This document shows, in pieces, positions 29,551-38,762 of a DNA stretch of 64,000 nt. This stretch comes from Limisphaerales bacterium (GTDB taxonomy: Bacteria; Verrucomicrobiota; Verrucomicrobiia; Limisphaerales; AAA164-E04): NCBI GenBank assembly GCA_024761205.1, contig JAMASS010000008.1, positions 62,001-126,000 on the forward strand, in the 5' to 3' direction. Positions within the stretch are counted from its first letter, which is position 1. Each line of letters starts with the position of its first letter. The notes below the pieces were generated by a model. It saw only the letters and a program-made list of their open reading frames with translations, did not search any database and was not told the origin of the DNA. Position numbers and translations under genes: made by a program.

Positions 29551-29789
29551 AAACCGTCTAAGGGAGGGTGGAATCGGTCGTTGAATCTTGTGTATGTTTA
29601 GCCTCTCGAAGATGGAGACGCGAACTAGATTTGGCCGCAGTGGAGTGGGGGGATAGAAGCTGGCTTTTTCTATTTGACCCTCTCTGCAAATTCCAGTAAT
29701 TACCAACTTGAACTTCGCAACCTAAGCCAAATGGACGATTCACCCATGCCGGTTCTTTGTTGCCTCGTACAGAAAGAGAAGCGGATATT

Positions 29790-31637
29790 ATGAAGTCAAA
29801 ATCGTTTTTGGGGATCGACTTTGGGGCGGGCAGCCTGAAGATCGCCGAGTTCGAGCCGACCGAATCGGGCGGTATCTGCCTTCGTGCATTTGGTTCGCAT
29901 CCGCTCGGGCTCGCCGGCGCCCAAGAGGCTGTACGCGAGGGTGTCATCAAAAAGGCGATTCAAACGCTGTTGAGTGAGCAGCGGTTTTCCTCAAAGGATA
30001 TTAATGTTTGCGCGCCGGGATTTCATGTCTTTTCGAAGTTTGTGAAGTTGCCTCCGGTAGACTCGTCGAAGGTAACGCAGATTATTCAGTATGAAGCGCA
30101 GCAAAACGTTCCGTTTCCATTAGAAGAGGTGGTTTGGGATTATCAAATCCTTGGAGCCACCGGTAGCGGAGAGCTTGAGGTGCTGTTGGTCGCCATTAAG
30201 ACCGAGCTGGTCGAGAAGTTGTTTAAGACCGCTGAGTCCAACAACATGACGCTCAGCCTGGTTGATGTGGTGCCGTCTGCGCTTTGCAACGCGTTTCGAT
30301 ACAATTACGGCGATCTGAAGGGCTGCACGATGCTCCTAAACATCGGTGCGAAAACCAGTAACTTGCTCTTCTTTGAGGGTGGCAAAGTTTACTCTCGTAG
30401 CATCAACATCGGTGCGAATGCCATTACCCAGGAGTTTGCGAATGAGTCGAAGATCCGATTTCCCGATGCGGAGAAGTTTAAGATCGAAGAAGGTTTTGTG
30501 AGTCTTGGCGGCACCTATGAGGATCCCGATAATCCCAAGCAGGCGCAGATCTCAAAGATTGCTCGTCAGGTGATGACTCGTCTGCACATTCAGGTCAATC
30601 AGACCATGCAATTCTATCGCAGTCAGCAGGGTGGCTCGGCGCCCCAACGGCTTTTTCTGGCGGGCGGCGCTTCGATCATGCCTTACACGGCTCAGTTCTT
30701 CGCCGAAAAACTCAACGTTGAGGTCGAGTATTTCAATCCGTTCCGCACGATTCAGATTGATCCTTCCCTCAACTTGGAAGAATTGGCGAAAATTGCCCAC
30801 TCCTTCGGCGAAGTGGTCGGTTTGGGCCTGCGCCGGGTTGTGCAATGTCCGGTGGAGCTGAACTTAATGCCGAAATCGTCGCTGCGGCGACAAGAGTTCA
30901 ATCAGAAGAAGCCCTATTTTATTGCGACGGTGTTCAGCCTAGTGCTGGTGATCACGGCGATTGGTTGGTTCTTCTCCCAATTGACCCAGGAGAAGAATAA
31001 GGGAATCACGGTATTGAACGAACAGGCACAGCCTTTGCAGGCACTGTTAGACGAGTTGCAGCCGGAGGAGAACGCCTTGTCGAGCCAGATGGAGGAAGTT
31101 CGGGAGCTGACGCGATTTGTCCACGAGCGCTATTTCTGGCCAGATGTATTGACTGAAATCCTCAGTGCGATTTTGGCGGCGGAACGGGAAACCGAAAACA
31201 AACTGGGCGTTGATGCGGGAATCTGGATGACGTCGATCAAGCCGGATATTCCTGGCTTGGATGATTTGACCAAGGTCGAGGAAATCGATCTCTACGCGGA
31301 TGAGTCAGGCACCCAGCAGACCATGTGGCAGATGGATCGGGAAATGATGGAGCGGTATGGGCTGTTAGGCATGGAGGAAGAAGAGGAAGAAGAGGAAGAA
31401 GAGGAGGGGATCCTTACGCGGTTGAATCTGGTGTGCAAGGGCGTCAACCGCATTGGAATCAATCAGAACGCGAACAATCGATTGGCCTTTGAGTTGCTTT
31501 CACAACTTCACTCCCGAACAAATATCTTTGATCCGGCGGAAACCAAGCTCGTCGGCGATCTGGCGCCTGTGAGTGAGTCGGATAACACATTTGATTTTGA
31601 GGTGACAATCACGTTGGCAAACCCATTGGAACTCTAG
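29790..31637 (+). CDS. pilM: PilM-like actin-fold protein with PilN-like C-terminus (Amuc_1101 type)
   Basis: This 615-residue protein starts with SFLGIDFGAGSLKIAEFEPT, the phosphate-1 loop of the PilM/FtsA actin fold. It keeps NIGAKTSNLLFFEGGKVYSR near 194 and the adenosine block LFLAGGASIMPYTAQFFAEK near 288. A membrane helix (PYFIATVFSLVLVITAIGWF) near 372-391 is followed by a coiled-coil and a periplasmic domain. It is therefore a fusion of PilM with a PilN-like part, as in the Akkermansia Amuc_1101 context. An acidic run of about thirteen glutamates lies near residue 532. ATG 29790 is preferred to the TTG at 29757. It is the first gene of a four-gene operon; the next start is 4 bases after its stop. 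Confidence 0.88.
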   Translation: MKSKSFLGIDFGAGSLKIAEFEPTESGGICLRAFGSHPLGLAGAQEAVREGVIKKAIQTLLSEQRFSSKDINVCAPGFHVFSKFVKLPPVDSSKVTQIIQYEAQQNVPFPLEEVVWDYQILGATGSGELEVLLVAIKTELVEKLFKTAESNNMTLSLVDVVPSALCNAFRYNYGDLKGCTMLLNIGAKTSNLLFFEGGKVYSRSINIGANAITQEFANESKIRFPDAEKFKIEEGFVSLGGTYEDPDNPKQAQISKIARQVMTRLHIQVNQTMQFYRSQQGGSAPQRLFLAGGASIMPYTAQFFAEKLNVEVEYFNPFRTIQIDPSLNLEELAKIAHSFGEVVGLGLRRVVQCPVELNLMPKSSLRRQEFNQKKPYFIATVFSLVLVITAIGWFFSQLTQEKNKGITVLNEQAQPLQALLDELQPEENALSSQMEEVRELTRFVHERYFWPDVLTEILSAILAAERETENKLGVDAGIWMTSIKPDIPGLDDLTKVEEIDLYADESGTQQTMWQMDREMMERYGLLGMEEEEEEEEEEEGILTRLNLVCKGVNRIGINQNANNRLAFELLSQLHSRTNIFDPAETKLVGDLAPVSESDNTFDFEVTITLANPLEL

Positions 31638-31641
31638 AATT

Positions 31642-32868
31642 ATGAACTGGGTAAAAAGTAATCTTGGATTGATCATCGGAGGCGTGGTCGCCCTTGCCCT
31701 CATGGGAGTGGCAGGATGGTTTCTGTATACGCAGATGGAGGCTGAAAAAGCCGCTCAGGCAAGCCTTGAGCAGGGGATCATTAATTTGAAGAACTTGAAA
31801 AACCGCGACCCGCATCCGGGCGATCCGGCGCGGGGGATCGACAATATCGGCGCGGTCAAGAAAGAGCAGGAGAAGATTAATCGAACACTTCTTGAACCAT
31901 TGCGGGACTTGTTCAAATCCTTCGACGTGCCGAAAGATCTGGACACCTTCAAATTCAAGAGCTTGCTCGAGGATCGAATCGCAGCGCTGCAACGAGCCGC
32001 GGAGGGCGCGGGAACGGGACTGCCGAGCGAGGGCAATATGAATTTCAGCTTCTCCTTCGGAGACGTTCGGCCGAAGATGTCGTTCGCGCCGGAAACGTTG
32101 CAGCCAATGGCGTTTCAATTGATTCAGTTGGAATCCCTCTGCAAGGTTCTTTTTGATGCGAAGATCCATTCGATTAACAGCATCAAACGTCCTGAAGTGG
32201 CCGAAGCGGAGGAGGAGGAAGAAGAAAAGGAAGAAGAAGATGATTATTATGATGACGATATCTCGGCAAATCCATACGCAGGTTATACGAGTAGTTTCTC
32301 GTTAAGCTTGCCGAGTGACATCTACATTGATGACGTCCCTCTCACCAACGACATTACCGGTGCCATCATCTATCCTTTTCAACTGAGTTTCCAGTGCTTC
32401 AGCAGTGAACTCTCCGAGGTGATGGCCGGGCTGAACAACAACGAACATTTCTTCCGTGTCAAATGGTTGGTGGTAAAACAGTCGGCTGCGAGTAATCAGC
32501 AAATGGATCCCAACGAGGCACTCTATGGAACCGGCTCGCTGGATTCAGCCTACGCGGGAATGGATCCGGCATTAGCCCGTGGAATGACAGGCGCAGGGGA
32601 TGCGGGGCGCTATGGAGGTGCCTATGGAGGTGCCTATGGAGGTGCCTATGGAGGTGCCTATGGAGGTGCCTATGGAGGTGCCTATGGCGCCGGCTACGGA
32701 ATGATGCCACCAACGGGGATGATGACTGAAGATAACGCAATGGGTGATTTAGAAGAAAAACCATTGACGGTTAATATGCTTGTCGAGGTAATCTCCATCC
32801 CCACGCCGGTTGAAGAGTTAGAGGATAACCTTGATGGGGGCGATTTGTCGGGTTACGAGGCATACTGA
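31642..32868 (+). CDS. Amuc_1100-like membrane-anchored pilus/secretin scaffold protein
   Basis: This 408-residue protein has a single N-terminal helix (LGLIIGGVVALALMGVAGWF), a coiled coil, and two ferredoxin-like lobes. The lobes are recognisable in PMAFQLIQLESLCKVLFDAK near 155 and YPFQLSFQCFSSELSEVMAG near 235. This layout and the gene order match Akkermansia Amuc_1100, a PilO-like protein known for immune signalling in gut. Odd features are an acidic run (EEEEEEEKEEEDDYYDDD) near 193 and six perfect copies of a 12-bp unit coding Tyr-Gly-Gly-Ala near 324-347. These insertions make it longer than Amuc_1100 (317 residues). It probably spans inner membrane to secretin. Confidence 0.8.
   Translation: MNWVKSNLGLIIGGVVALALMGVAGWFLYTQMEAEKAAQASLEQGIINLKNLKNRDPHPGDPARGIDNIGAVKKEQEKINRTLLEPLRDLFKSFDVPKDLDTFKFKSLLEDRIAALQRAAEGAGTGLPSEGNMNFSFSFGDVRPKMSFAPETLQPMAFQLIQLESLCKVLFDAKIHSINSIKRPEVAEAEEEEEEKEEEDDYYDDDISANPYAGYTSSFSLSLPSDIYIDDVPLTNDITGAIIYPFQLSFQCFSSELSEVMAGLNNNEHFFRVKWLVVKQSAASNQQMDPNEALYGTGSLDSAYAGMDPALARGMTGAGDAGRYGGAYGGAYGGAYGGAYGGAYGGAYGAGYGMMPPTGMMTEDNAMGDLEEKPLTVNMLVEVISIPTPVEELEDNLDGGDLSGYEAY
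32611..32682 (+). repeat. six perfect tandem copies of a 12-bp unit inside the Amuc_1100-like gene
   Basis: TATGGAGGTGCC is repeated six times without a mismatch from 32611 to 32682, and a seventh partial copy (TATGGCGCC) follows. Each unit codes Tyr-Gly-Gly-Ala and changes in copy number keep the frame. Perfect identity implies recent expansion or frequent slippage. Confidence 0.95.
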
Positions 32869-32889
32869 ATCAATCGGCTGTAGCAGCGA

Positions 32890-33681
32890 ATGGAGTTCCT
32901 TAAGAAACACTACGAGAAAGTCATTCTCAGTATCGTGTTATTGCTGTTGGCAGTGGCAGCTGCTTACCTGCCGATCAGGGTTGCTGCGGTGAACAAGAAT
33001 ATTGAAGACGAGATTATTGGTGGCGCTCCGAAGCCGTTTATCCCGCTCGACATCAGCACCAACATCGCCACGCTTAATCGAGCGCGTAAATCTCAGCTGA
33101 AGCTCTCCGGGCCGGAGCATAATCTGTTCAATCCCGTAGGATGGGTGAAAAGCAAGGAGGGGAATCTGCTCAAGGATCCCTTCTATGGTCGAAAGGGGCC
33201 GGAGGCGTTGGTGTTGACCAATACGGTTCCGCTGTACTTCCGGGTGAAGTACGATCGTCTGGTCCAAGATGGAGATGAGATCAAATATTATTTTGGTGTG
33301 ACCCGGGAAGCGGAGACCAAGAGAAGAGATCGTCGACTCGTCACGCGGGTGATCCGAGCGCGTGACAAAAATGACATCTTCATTCTGAAAGAAGTAAAAG
33401 GTGCACCGACTCAACCGGAGGGATTCGTGATTACCCTCCTGGCGGACAATCGGGAGATTTTCGTCAGCTGCCAAGAACCGTATTCGGAAATCGCCGGGTA
33501 CACTGCTGATCTCGTTTATCCGCCGGAAGGCGGGAAGAAGTTTAACGCCAGGCGACGAGGGGACAAAATTACGATTGCCAAGAAATCGTACGAAGTCGTC
33601 GTCGTATTGGAAAATGAGGTTGTCATCAAAGACACCAAAACAACCAAGCAAACGACGGTGCGGTTAAATGCGTCCGAGTAA
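32890..33681 (+). CDS. Amuc_1099-like bitopic membrane protein
   Basis: This 263-residue protein has an N-terminal helix (YEKVILSIVLLLLAVAAAYL) after a short positively charged start. A periplasmic region follows, rich in beta strands and ending in a basic domain (RRGDKITIAKKSYEVVVVLE). No enzymatic motif is visible. It lies between the Amuc_1100-like gene and the secretin gene, the same place as Amuc_1099. A PilP-like role, linking inner-membrane proteins to the secretin, is the natural inference. Spacing to the previous gene is 21 bases. Confidence 0.7.
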   Translation: MEFLKKHYEKVILSIVLLLLAVAAAYLPIRVAAVNKNIEDEIIGGAPKPFIPLDISTNIATLNRARKSQLKLSGPEHNLFNPVGWVKSKEGNLLKDPFYGRKGPEALVLTNTVPLYFRVKYDRLVQDGDEIKYYFGVTREAETKRRDRRLVTRVIRARDKNDIFILKEVKGAPTQPEGFVITLLADNREIFVSCQEPYSEIAGYTADLVYPPEGGKKFNARRRGDKITIAKKSYEVVVVLENEVVIKDTKTTKQTTVRLNASE

Positions 33682-33727
33682 TTTTTGTAATTGTATGGGT
33701 CCCGAATTGAAAGCGAACCAGACTATT

Positions 33728-36616
33728 ATGCTACGTGCGTTTAGAATAGCGATGAATCTGACGGTGGCGGTCGCCGCTACCATGACGGCAATAGGTCAGC
33801 CTACCCAATCTCTGGTTCAGGATGAAATAGTGCGTCGGGAGGAGGCTCTCATTATCTTGCGAATGAAACTTGAGCAGGCGGAGGCGCTGAAGGTGGAGGG
33901 TGAGCTCATGAAAGCTGCGTTGATGTACGAAGAGGCGGTCCGGCAGTTGGAGCTTGTTGGGGAGATTCCGCAAGTTGAGGCTGAACGCGAGCGCACTTTG
34001 GCCGGGATGTCCAGTGTACGATTGAAGCTAGCTGCGATTAATCAGCGAAACAATGAGCTTGTCGAGGCAGATAAGCAGGTGGTTCGTGTTCTGAAGCTGA
34101 ACCCCAATGACGGTGCCGCGCTAAAATTCAAAGAGGCCAATGATAAGTTGCTGGCGCAGAATCGTGGCAAGGCACCTAGCCGGGAGACCCTGTCCCTCAT
34201 GCCCGAAATTGCCGAAGCCAAGATAGGAGCATCGGTTCTCGTGCAGGATGCCAAGCTGCTGTTAGAGGCCAATCAACTGGAAAAGGCGGAAGCTAAGCTG
34301 CTACAGGCGGTCAAGGAAGATCCGGAGAATCGTGCTGTTTGGCATTATCGATCCATCTTGGCTGAAAAGAAATATGCTCGGGAGGCTCGCAAACGGGAGA
34401 TCCATTCCAAAGTTAAGATGGTGGAGGTTGAAAAGGCTTGGTCGCCGCCTTTGCAGCGGCATCTATTGCCGGAGCCCAACCCTTACGTCCGGACGAACTT
34501 GATTCATACTGGTTCGGGACGGCAGAGGATTCAGTCGAAGTTGAACCGAATCGTCCTTGATCAAGTGCTTTTCGATGGCTTGCCTTTGAGCGAAGTGGTC
34601 CGGTTTTTATACGACGAGGCGCTGAAGCGGGATCCGGACAATGAGGGCATCAACTTTTTGGTGAATCCGAATATCGATACGCAACCTCCATTTACCCCCT
34701 TGAACATCGGTCCTTCGACCGGGTTTCCAGCCCCGGCTTTGCCGGCTGAAGATATTGACTTGTATAGTGTCAGCATCAACATCAACCCCCCCTTGCGGAA
34801 TGTGAAGCTGAAACACGTGGTAGAGGCGGTGGCTCGGGTTGCAGACACGCAACTTAAGGTGTCGGTTGAAGAGTACGCCGTTGTGTTCTCGAAACTGGTG
34901 GAAAACCCAGAGCCGCTCTATACCCGGCGCTACCGCGTTGATCCGAACACCTTCATTCAGGGGATGGAAGGTGTGACAGGTATTTTTCTTGATTCGTTGA
35001 TCCAGAGCACCGGCGGCGGCGGTGGCGGCTTTGGCGGCGGCGGTGGCGGCTTTGGCGGCGGCGGTGGCGGCTTTGGCGGCGGCGGTGGCGGCGGCGCTTC
35101 TCTGCCAATTTTAGGTATTGATCCCACCGGCTTGGGTGGTGGTGCCGGGGGTGGACTCGGCGGCGGCGGCTTTGGCGGCGGCGGCGGCATTGGCGGCGGC
35201 GGTCAGGGTGGCTTTAATCAGTTTGGGGCAGGCGGTTTCTCGGGTGTTTCTCGAGTGACTCTCATGCAAGACGTGCAGGTCTTGGTTCGCAACTTCTTCG
35301 CCGCTGCAGGCGTTAATTTCACACCCGGTCAGATCATTGGCGGGGGCCAGCAAGGCGGTGTTGGCTTGGGCGGCGGCGGCTTCGGTGGTGGCACTGCAGC
35401 CGGTGGCTTCGGTGACGGCCTCGGTGTTGGGGGGCCGAATGTTAGCAGCAAGGCTGTGTTTTTCAATGACCGAACGGGTATTCTGTTTGTCCGAGCAACG
35501 TTGACTGATTTGGACATTATTGAAGAAGCCATAGCAGCGTTGAACGAGGCGCCACCGCAATTGACGATTGAGGCGAAGTTTGCCGAGTTTACCCAGGATG
35601 ATGGCAGAGCTTTGGGCTTTGATTGGCTGTTGGGCAACACGCTCATTAACGGCGGCAAGATTGCCGGACAAGGGGGGAGTGCTCCCTCAATGAACGGTCA
35701 GCCTTCGGCCGCAAACTCGACGGGGCTGTTCCCTGCCACGGGTGGCGCGCCCACGGCGAACCCGGATGTGGCTAACGACCAGCTGTTGAGCAACGGGCTG
35801 CGAAACTTTGGGCCTGATGGCAATGTGTTCCCCTCCGTCGCCACGTTCACTGGTATTCTGACCGATCCGCAATTTAGAGTGGTCATTCGCGCGCTAGAAC
35901 AACGCGCAGGCATTGATATCCTAGCAGCGCCGGTGATTACTACGTTGAGCGGTCGACAGGCCACTATCAAGGCCAATGATATTCAGTCAATTGTTGTCGG
36001 TAACAACGCGAACCAGCAGGGTGGTGGTGGTGGTGGTGGTATTGTTGGTGGTACTGGTGCTGGTGTTGGTGGTGTCGGCGTCGGTGGTAGCGGAGTGATC
36101 GGAACCACGATCCAGCCGCAAACCGTTCCGATCCCGGTTGGTCCGACCTTGGATTTGGTGCCCTACGTTTCGGCCGATGGCTATTCCATCCAGATGACGA
36201 TTCTCCCGTCACTGATCGAATTTGTCGGATACGATGATCCGGGACCGTTTGCTGTGGTTGCGCAGGGTGGTGCGGGGAACACAGTTGGCGTCTCTTTGAC
36301 AGCTCAGTTGCCGTTGCCCCGTCTGCGAGTTCGACAAGTGGTGACGAGTGCCATCGTTTGGGACGGCCAAACGGTGTTTCTCGGGGGGTTGATGGCGGAG
36401 AATGTCCAGAAGACCAAGGACAAGATTCCGGTTTTGGGGGATATTCCCTTTTTGGGACGGCTGTTCCGTAGTGAATCTTCCTTCACTCAGAAGAAGAACC
36501 TGGCGATTTTCGTGACGCCCAAGATCATTGATCCGGCTGGTAACAGGGTCCATACTGAAGATAATCTTCCTTATGACCCTTCTACCGTGCCGCCTCAGGA
36601 GGCTCCTTTGAACTAA
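33728..36616 (+). CDS. outer-membrane secretin (GspD/PilQ superfamily, Amuc_1098 type)
   Basis: This 962-residue protein begins with a signal peptide (LTVAVAATMTAIGQP), then TPR-like helices (ALMYEEAVRQLELVG, LLEANQLEKAEAKLLQAVKE) to about residue 230. A plug-like and N-domain region follows, containing LNRIVLDQVLFDGLPLSEVV and ILFVRATLTDLDIIEEAIAA. The secretin pore domain has ITTLSGRQATIKANDIQSIV near 740 and the closing block TVFLGGLMAENVQKTKDKIP with VLGDIPFLGRLF near 890-920. Long glycine-rich inserts interrupt it near residues 430-495, 540-565 and 765-790. The frame is open to 33668, but ATG 33728 gives the better signal peptide. It would form the outer-membrane channel of the operon's complex. 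Confidence 0.9.
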   Translation: MLRAFRIAMNLTVAVAATMTAIGQPTQSLVQDEIVRREEALIILRMKLEQAEALKVEGELMKAALMYEEAVRQLELVGEIPQVEAERERTLAGMSSVRLKLAAINQRNNELVEADKQVVRVLKLNPNDGAALKFKEANDKLLAQNRGKAPSRETLSLMPEIAEAKIGASVLVQDAKLLLEANQLEKAEAKLLQAVKEDPENRAVWHYRSILAEKKYAREARKREIHSKVKMVEVEKAWSPPLQRHLLPEPNPYVRTNLIHTGSGRQRIQSKLNRIVLDQVLFDGLPLSEVVRFLYDEALKRDPDNEGINFLVNPNIDTQPPFTPLNIGPSTGFPAPALPAEDIDLYSVSININPPLRNVKLKHVVEAVARVADTQLKVSVEEYAVVFSKLVENPEPLYTRRYRVDPNTFIQGMEGVTGIFLDSLIQSTGGGGGGFGGGGGGFGGGGGGFGGGGGGGASLPILGIDPTGLGGGAGGGLGGGGFGGGGGIGGGGQGGFNQFGAGGFSGVSRVTLMQDVQVLVRNFFAAAGVNFTPGQIIGGGQQGGVGLGGGGFGGGTAAGGFGDGLGVGGPNVSSKAVFFNDRTGILFVRATLTDLDIIEEAIAALNEAPPQLTIEAKFAEFTQDDGRALGFDWLLGNTLINGGKIAGQGGSAPSMNGQPSAANSTGLFPATGGAPTANPDVANDQLLSNGLRNFGPDGNVFPSVATFTGILTDPQFRVVIRALEQRAGIDILAAPVITTLSGRQATIKANDIQSIVVGNNANQQGGGGGGGIVGGTGAGVGGVGVGGSGVIGTTIQPQTVPIPVGPTLDLVPYVSADGYSIQMTILPSLIEFVGYDDPGPFAVVAQGGAGNTVGVSLTAQLPLPRLRVRQVVTSAIVWDGQTVFLGGLMAENVQKTKDKIPVLGDIPFLGRLFRSESSFTQKKNLAIFVTPKIIDPAGNRVHTEDNLPYDPSTVPPQEAPLN
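35012..35095 (+). repeat. 21-bp tandem repeats coding a glycine-rich linker in the secretin
   Basis: The unit GGCGGCGGTGGCGGCTTTGGC recurs about three and a half times, coding GGGGGFG. Related glycine-rich stretches occur at 35155-35210, 35335-35430 and 36016-36100, the last with a run of GGT triplets. The high identity points to slippage-driven growth. No spacer structure is present. Confidence 0.85.
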
Positions 36617-36828
36617 GGGAAGCCGACGGATGAGGTTACAATCGTTAGAGGGAAAAATATTGTTGATTGTCTCAAATCTGAGGAAAGGCAGAGTTCTTGC
36701 TGACAATGTCATGATAGTTGTTGCTGACAACTTGAACGAGTGCGGGTCCGCTGGGTTGTTTAGGAAAGGTCGGCATCCAAAAAACCGGTAAAATGCTAAT
36801 AAACCTGTTTGGTGAATGAAAAGTGCCC

Positions 36829-38757
36829 ATGAAATTGGATAAAGGACAATGCATGTCTGTCTCGAAGGTGGTTGCTCTTAGTCTGTCGATTGCAGCCAGC
36901 TTCGCTTGGTTGGAACACGAGTTAGAGGCAGGGGTCACTCCCCTAGGAGGTGAGTATTCGATTCTGGGGCAGCAGATCGGCGATCAGTTTTTGCCTCAGC
37001 TAGCCCTCGGCGAATCCGGCGGGTATTTAGTCTGGCAGGATAACAATACGGACGGCGATGGTTTGGGTGTTGGCGCGGTCAGGTTAGACGGGAATTTGAA
37101 CGCTGTCATGGGAGCCTTCCAGGTGAATCAGGTAAGCGCCGGAGATCAGCAGCGGCCAGCAGTGACCATTCTTGATGGCGGGGGCGCCGCGGTAGTTTGG
37201 GAAAGCAACGGGGATATTTTTATTCGCTTTGTCAACGGCGGCGGCGTTTTTGTCGGACCAGAGCAGAAGGTTAATTCTTACATCCGAAGCCAACAACAGG
37301 ATCCTGCGATAACGACCTTGGACAACGGCAATGTTGTGGTTGTCTGGGGCAGCATGGAGCAGGATGGGGATTTGCAGGGAGTGTTCGGCCAGATCTTTGA
37401 TTCCGAGGGTGATAAGATCGGTGCCGAGTTTATCGTGAATCAGTCGAGTGCCTTTAATCAGCGGACTCCTTGTATTGCGGCGCTGGAGCAAGGTGATTTC
37501 GTCGTTAGTTGGATTTCGGAGCAGATTGACTGGACTGAAAGAGGTCGAGAAGCCCTGGAGGCTACGGGGAGCGAGCGTTTTCAAGTCAGTGCTTATGGTC
37601 GCGTGTTTGATGAGCACGGCAACGGGGTAACTGATGAGTTGTTGTTGGGCGATTCGGCGATTATCGACGCTAATCCTGCTGTGGCCGCTGTTGACGGTGG
37701 CTTTGTGCTCGTGACGAGCGGGCACGACAACGTGGCGAGAATCCTTGATCGATCAGAATTGAACCACAGCTGGGATATATACGGGCAGATCTATGATTCG
37801 ATGGGAAATCCTCAGGGCGATCGATTTAAGGTCAATGAGCACACTTTTGGGGATCAGGTGGTTCCTTTCGTTGCGGGTGTCGGTGACTCGGCTTTTATTA
37901 CCTGGACGAGTTTAGGGCAAGACGGTGATCAGGAAGGCGTGTTTGGCCAGTTTATTGATCGAGAAGGTCAGTTATCTTCGGAATTCCAGATTAACACGGC
38001 TACATATAGCAAGCAGATGTTCCCGACTATCGCTGTGGGCGGCGAAGGTCGCGCTTTGGTTGTTTGGGCTGGGTTTAGTGGCGGTCTGGACAGTTTTGAT
38101 TTAATGGCTCAACAGTATTCTTCGGAATCCGGTCTCCCGACTGTCGAAGCGCCGTTCGCCTTTGGCGCTGGTTACTGGTCGGTCGGGGTGAGTTGGCCTT
38201 TTGTAGATGGGGTTGAGGCGTACGAGGTTTACTTGGATGGAGCGGACACTCCTGTGGTGGTAAGTGGGAATCGTCATACCTTCAAGGGGCTCACAGCTGG
38301 GACTGAACACACGATTCAATTAGCCTACATTATGGGTGATGGGAGTCGTTCTGCGAAGTCGCAACCAATCACCGCGAGCACGTGGAGTCGAGATGAGAAT
38401 TCTGATGGCCTGCCAGACGACTGGCAGCGATCGTATTGGGGAGCGTCAATTGATGGTTGGCCGGCTGCCGAGTCTGATGCTGACGGCGATGGAGTGAGCA
38501 ATTTTGATGAGTTGTTGGCAGGCACTGATCCTTCCGATGCGGCCAGTCTTTTGCTGACCGAAGTTGTCTCCTCCGGCCAAGGGTTGCGGTTGCGTTGGAA
38601 CACTCGACCAGGCGGTTTCTACCAGGTACAGTTTTCTACCGATATTGGCTCCTGGCTGGATGCGGGAGCACCTCGATTGGCGGTTGATATTTCCGACTCA
38701 ATTTCAATTAGTAACGATCGAGGTATTGCGGTATACCGCGTGTGGCGGGTTAAATAA
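36829..38757 (+). CDS. large secreted repeat protein with FnIII-like and calcium-binding C-terminal parts
   Basis: This protein of about 642 residues has a signal peptide (VVALSLSIAASFAWLEHELEA). It has roughly seven degenerate repeats of 50-60 residues with the form QVNxxxxxDQxxPxVxxLxxGxxVVxW...DGDxxGVxGQxxD. A fibronectin-III-like domain comes next (VSWPFVDGVEAYEVYLDG). A thrombospondin-3-like calcium stretch (DADGDGVSNFDELLAGTDP) follows near 565. The last 60 residues form the tail GGFYQVQFSTDIGSW ... VYRVWRVK, shared with two other proteins here. Start could also be ATG 36853. It begins about 210 bases after the secretin gene. A surface or extracellular role is likely; no catalytic motif is seen. 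Confidence 0.75.
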   Translation: MKLDKGQCMSVSKVVALSLSIAASFAWLEHELEAGVTPLGGEYSILGQQIGDQFLPQLALGESGGYLVWQDNNTDGDGLGVGAVRLDGNLNAVMGAFQVNQVSAGDQQRPAVTILDGGGAAVVWESNGDIFIRFVNGGGVFVGPEQKVNSYIRSQQQDPAITTLDNGNVVVVWGSMEQDGDLQGVFGQIFDSEGDKIGAEFIVNQSSAFNQRTPCIAALEQGDFVVSWISEQIDWTERGREALEATGSERFQVSAYGRVFDEHGNGVTDELLLGDSAIIDANPAVAAVDGGFVLVTSGHDNVARILDRSELNHSWDIYGQIYDSMGNPQGDRFKVNEHTFGDQVVPFVAGVGDSAFITWTSLGQDGDQEGVFGQFIDREGQLSSEFQINTATYSKQMFPTIAVGGEGRALVVWAGFSGGLDSFDLMAQQYSSESGLPTVEAPFAFGAGYWSVGVSWPFVDGVEAYEVYLDGADTPVVVSGNRHTFKGLTAGTEHTIQLAYIMGDGSRSAKSQPITASTWSRDENSDGLPDDWQRSYWGASIDGWPAAESDADGDGVSNFDELLAGTDPSDAASLLLTEVVSSGQGLRLRWNTRPGGFYQVQFSTDIGSWLDAGAPRLAVDISDSISISNDRGIAVYRVWRVK

Positions 38758-38762
38758 TAATC

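Noticed and set aside
34957-35190. A proline-rich minus-strand protein
   Set aside because: It is the reverse complement of the secretin's glycine repeats.
32611-35210. Possible CRISPR-like arrays
   Set aside because: The repeats are contiguous in-frame tandem units within genes, with no spacers.
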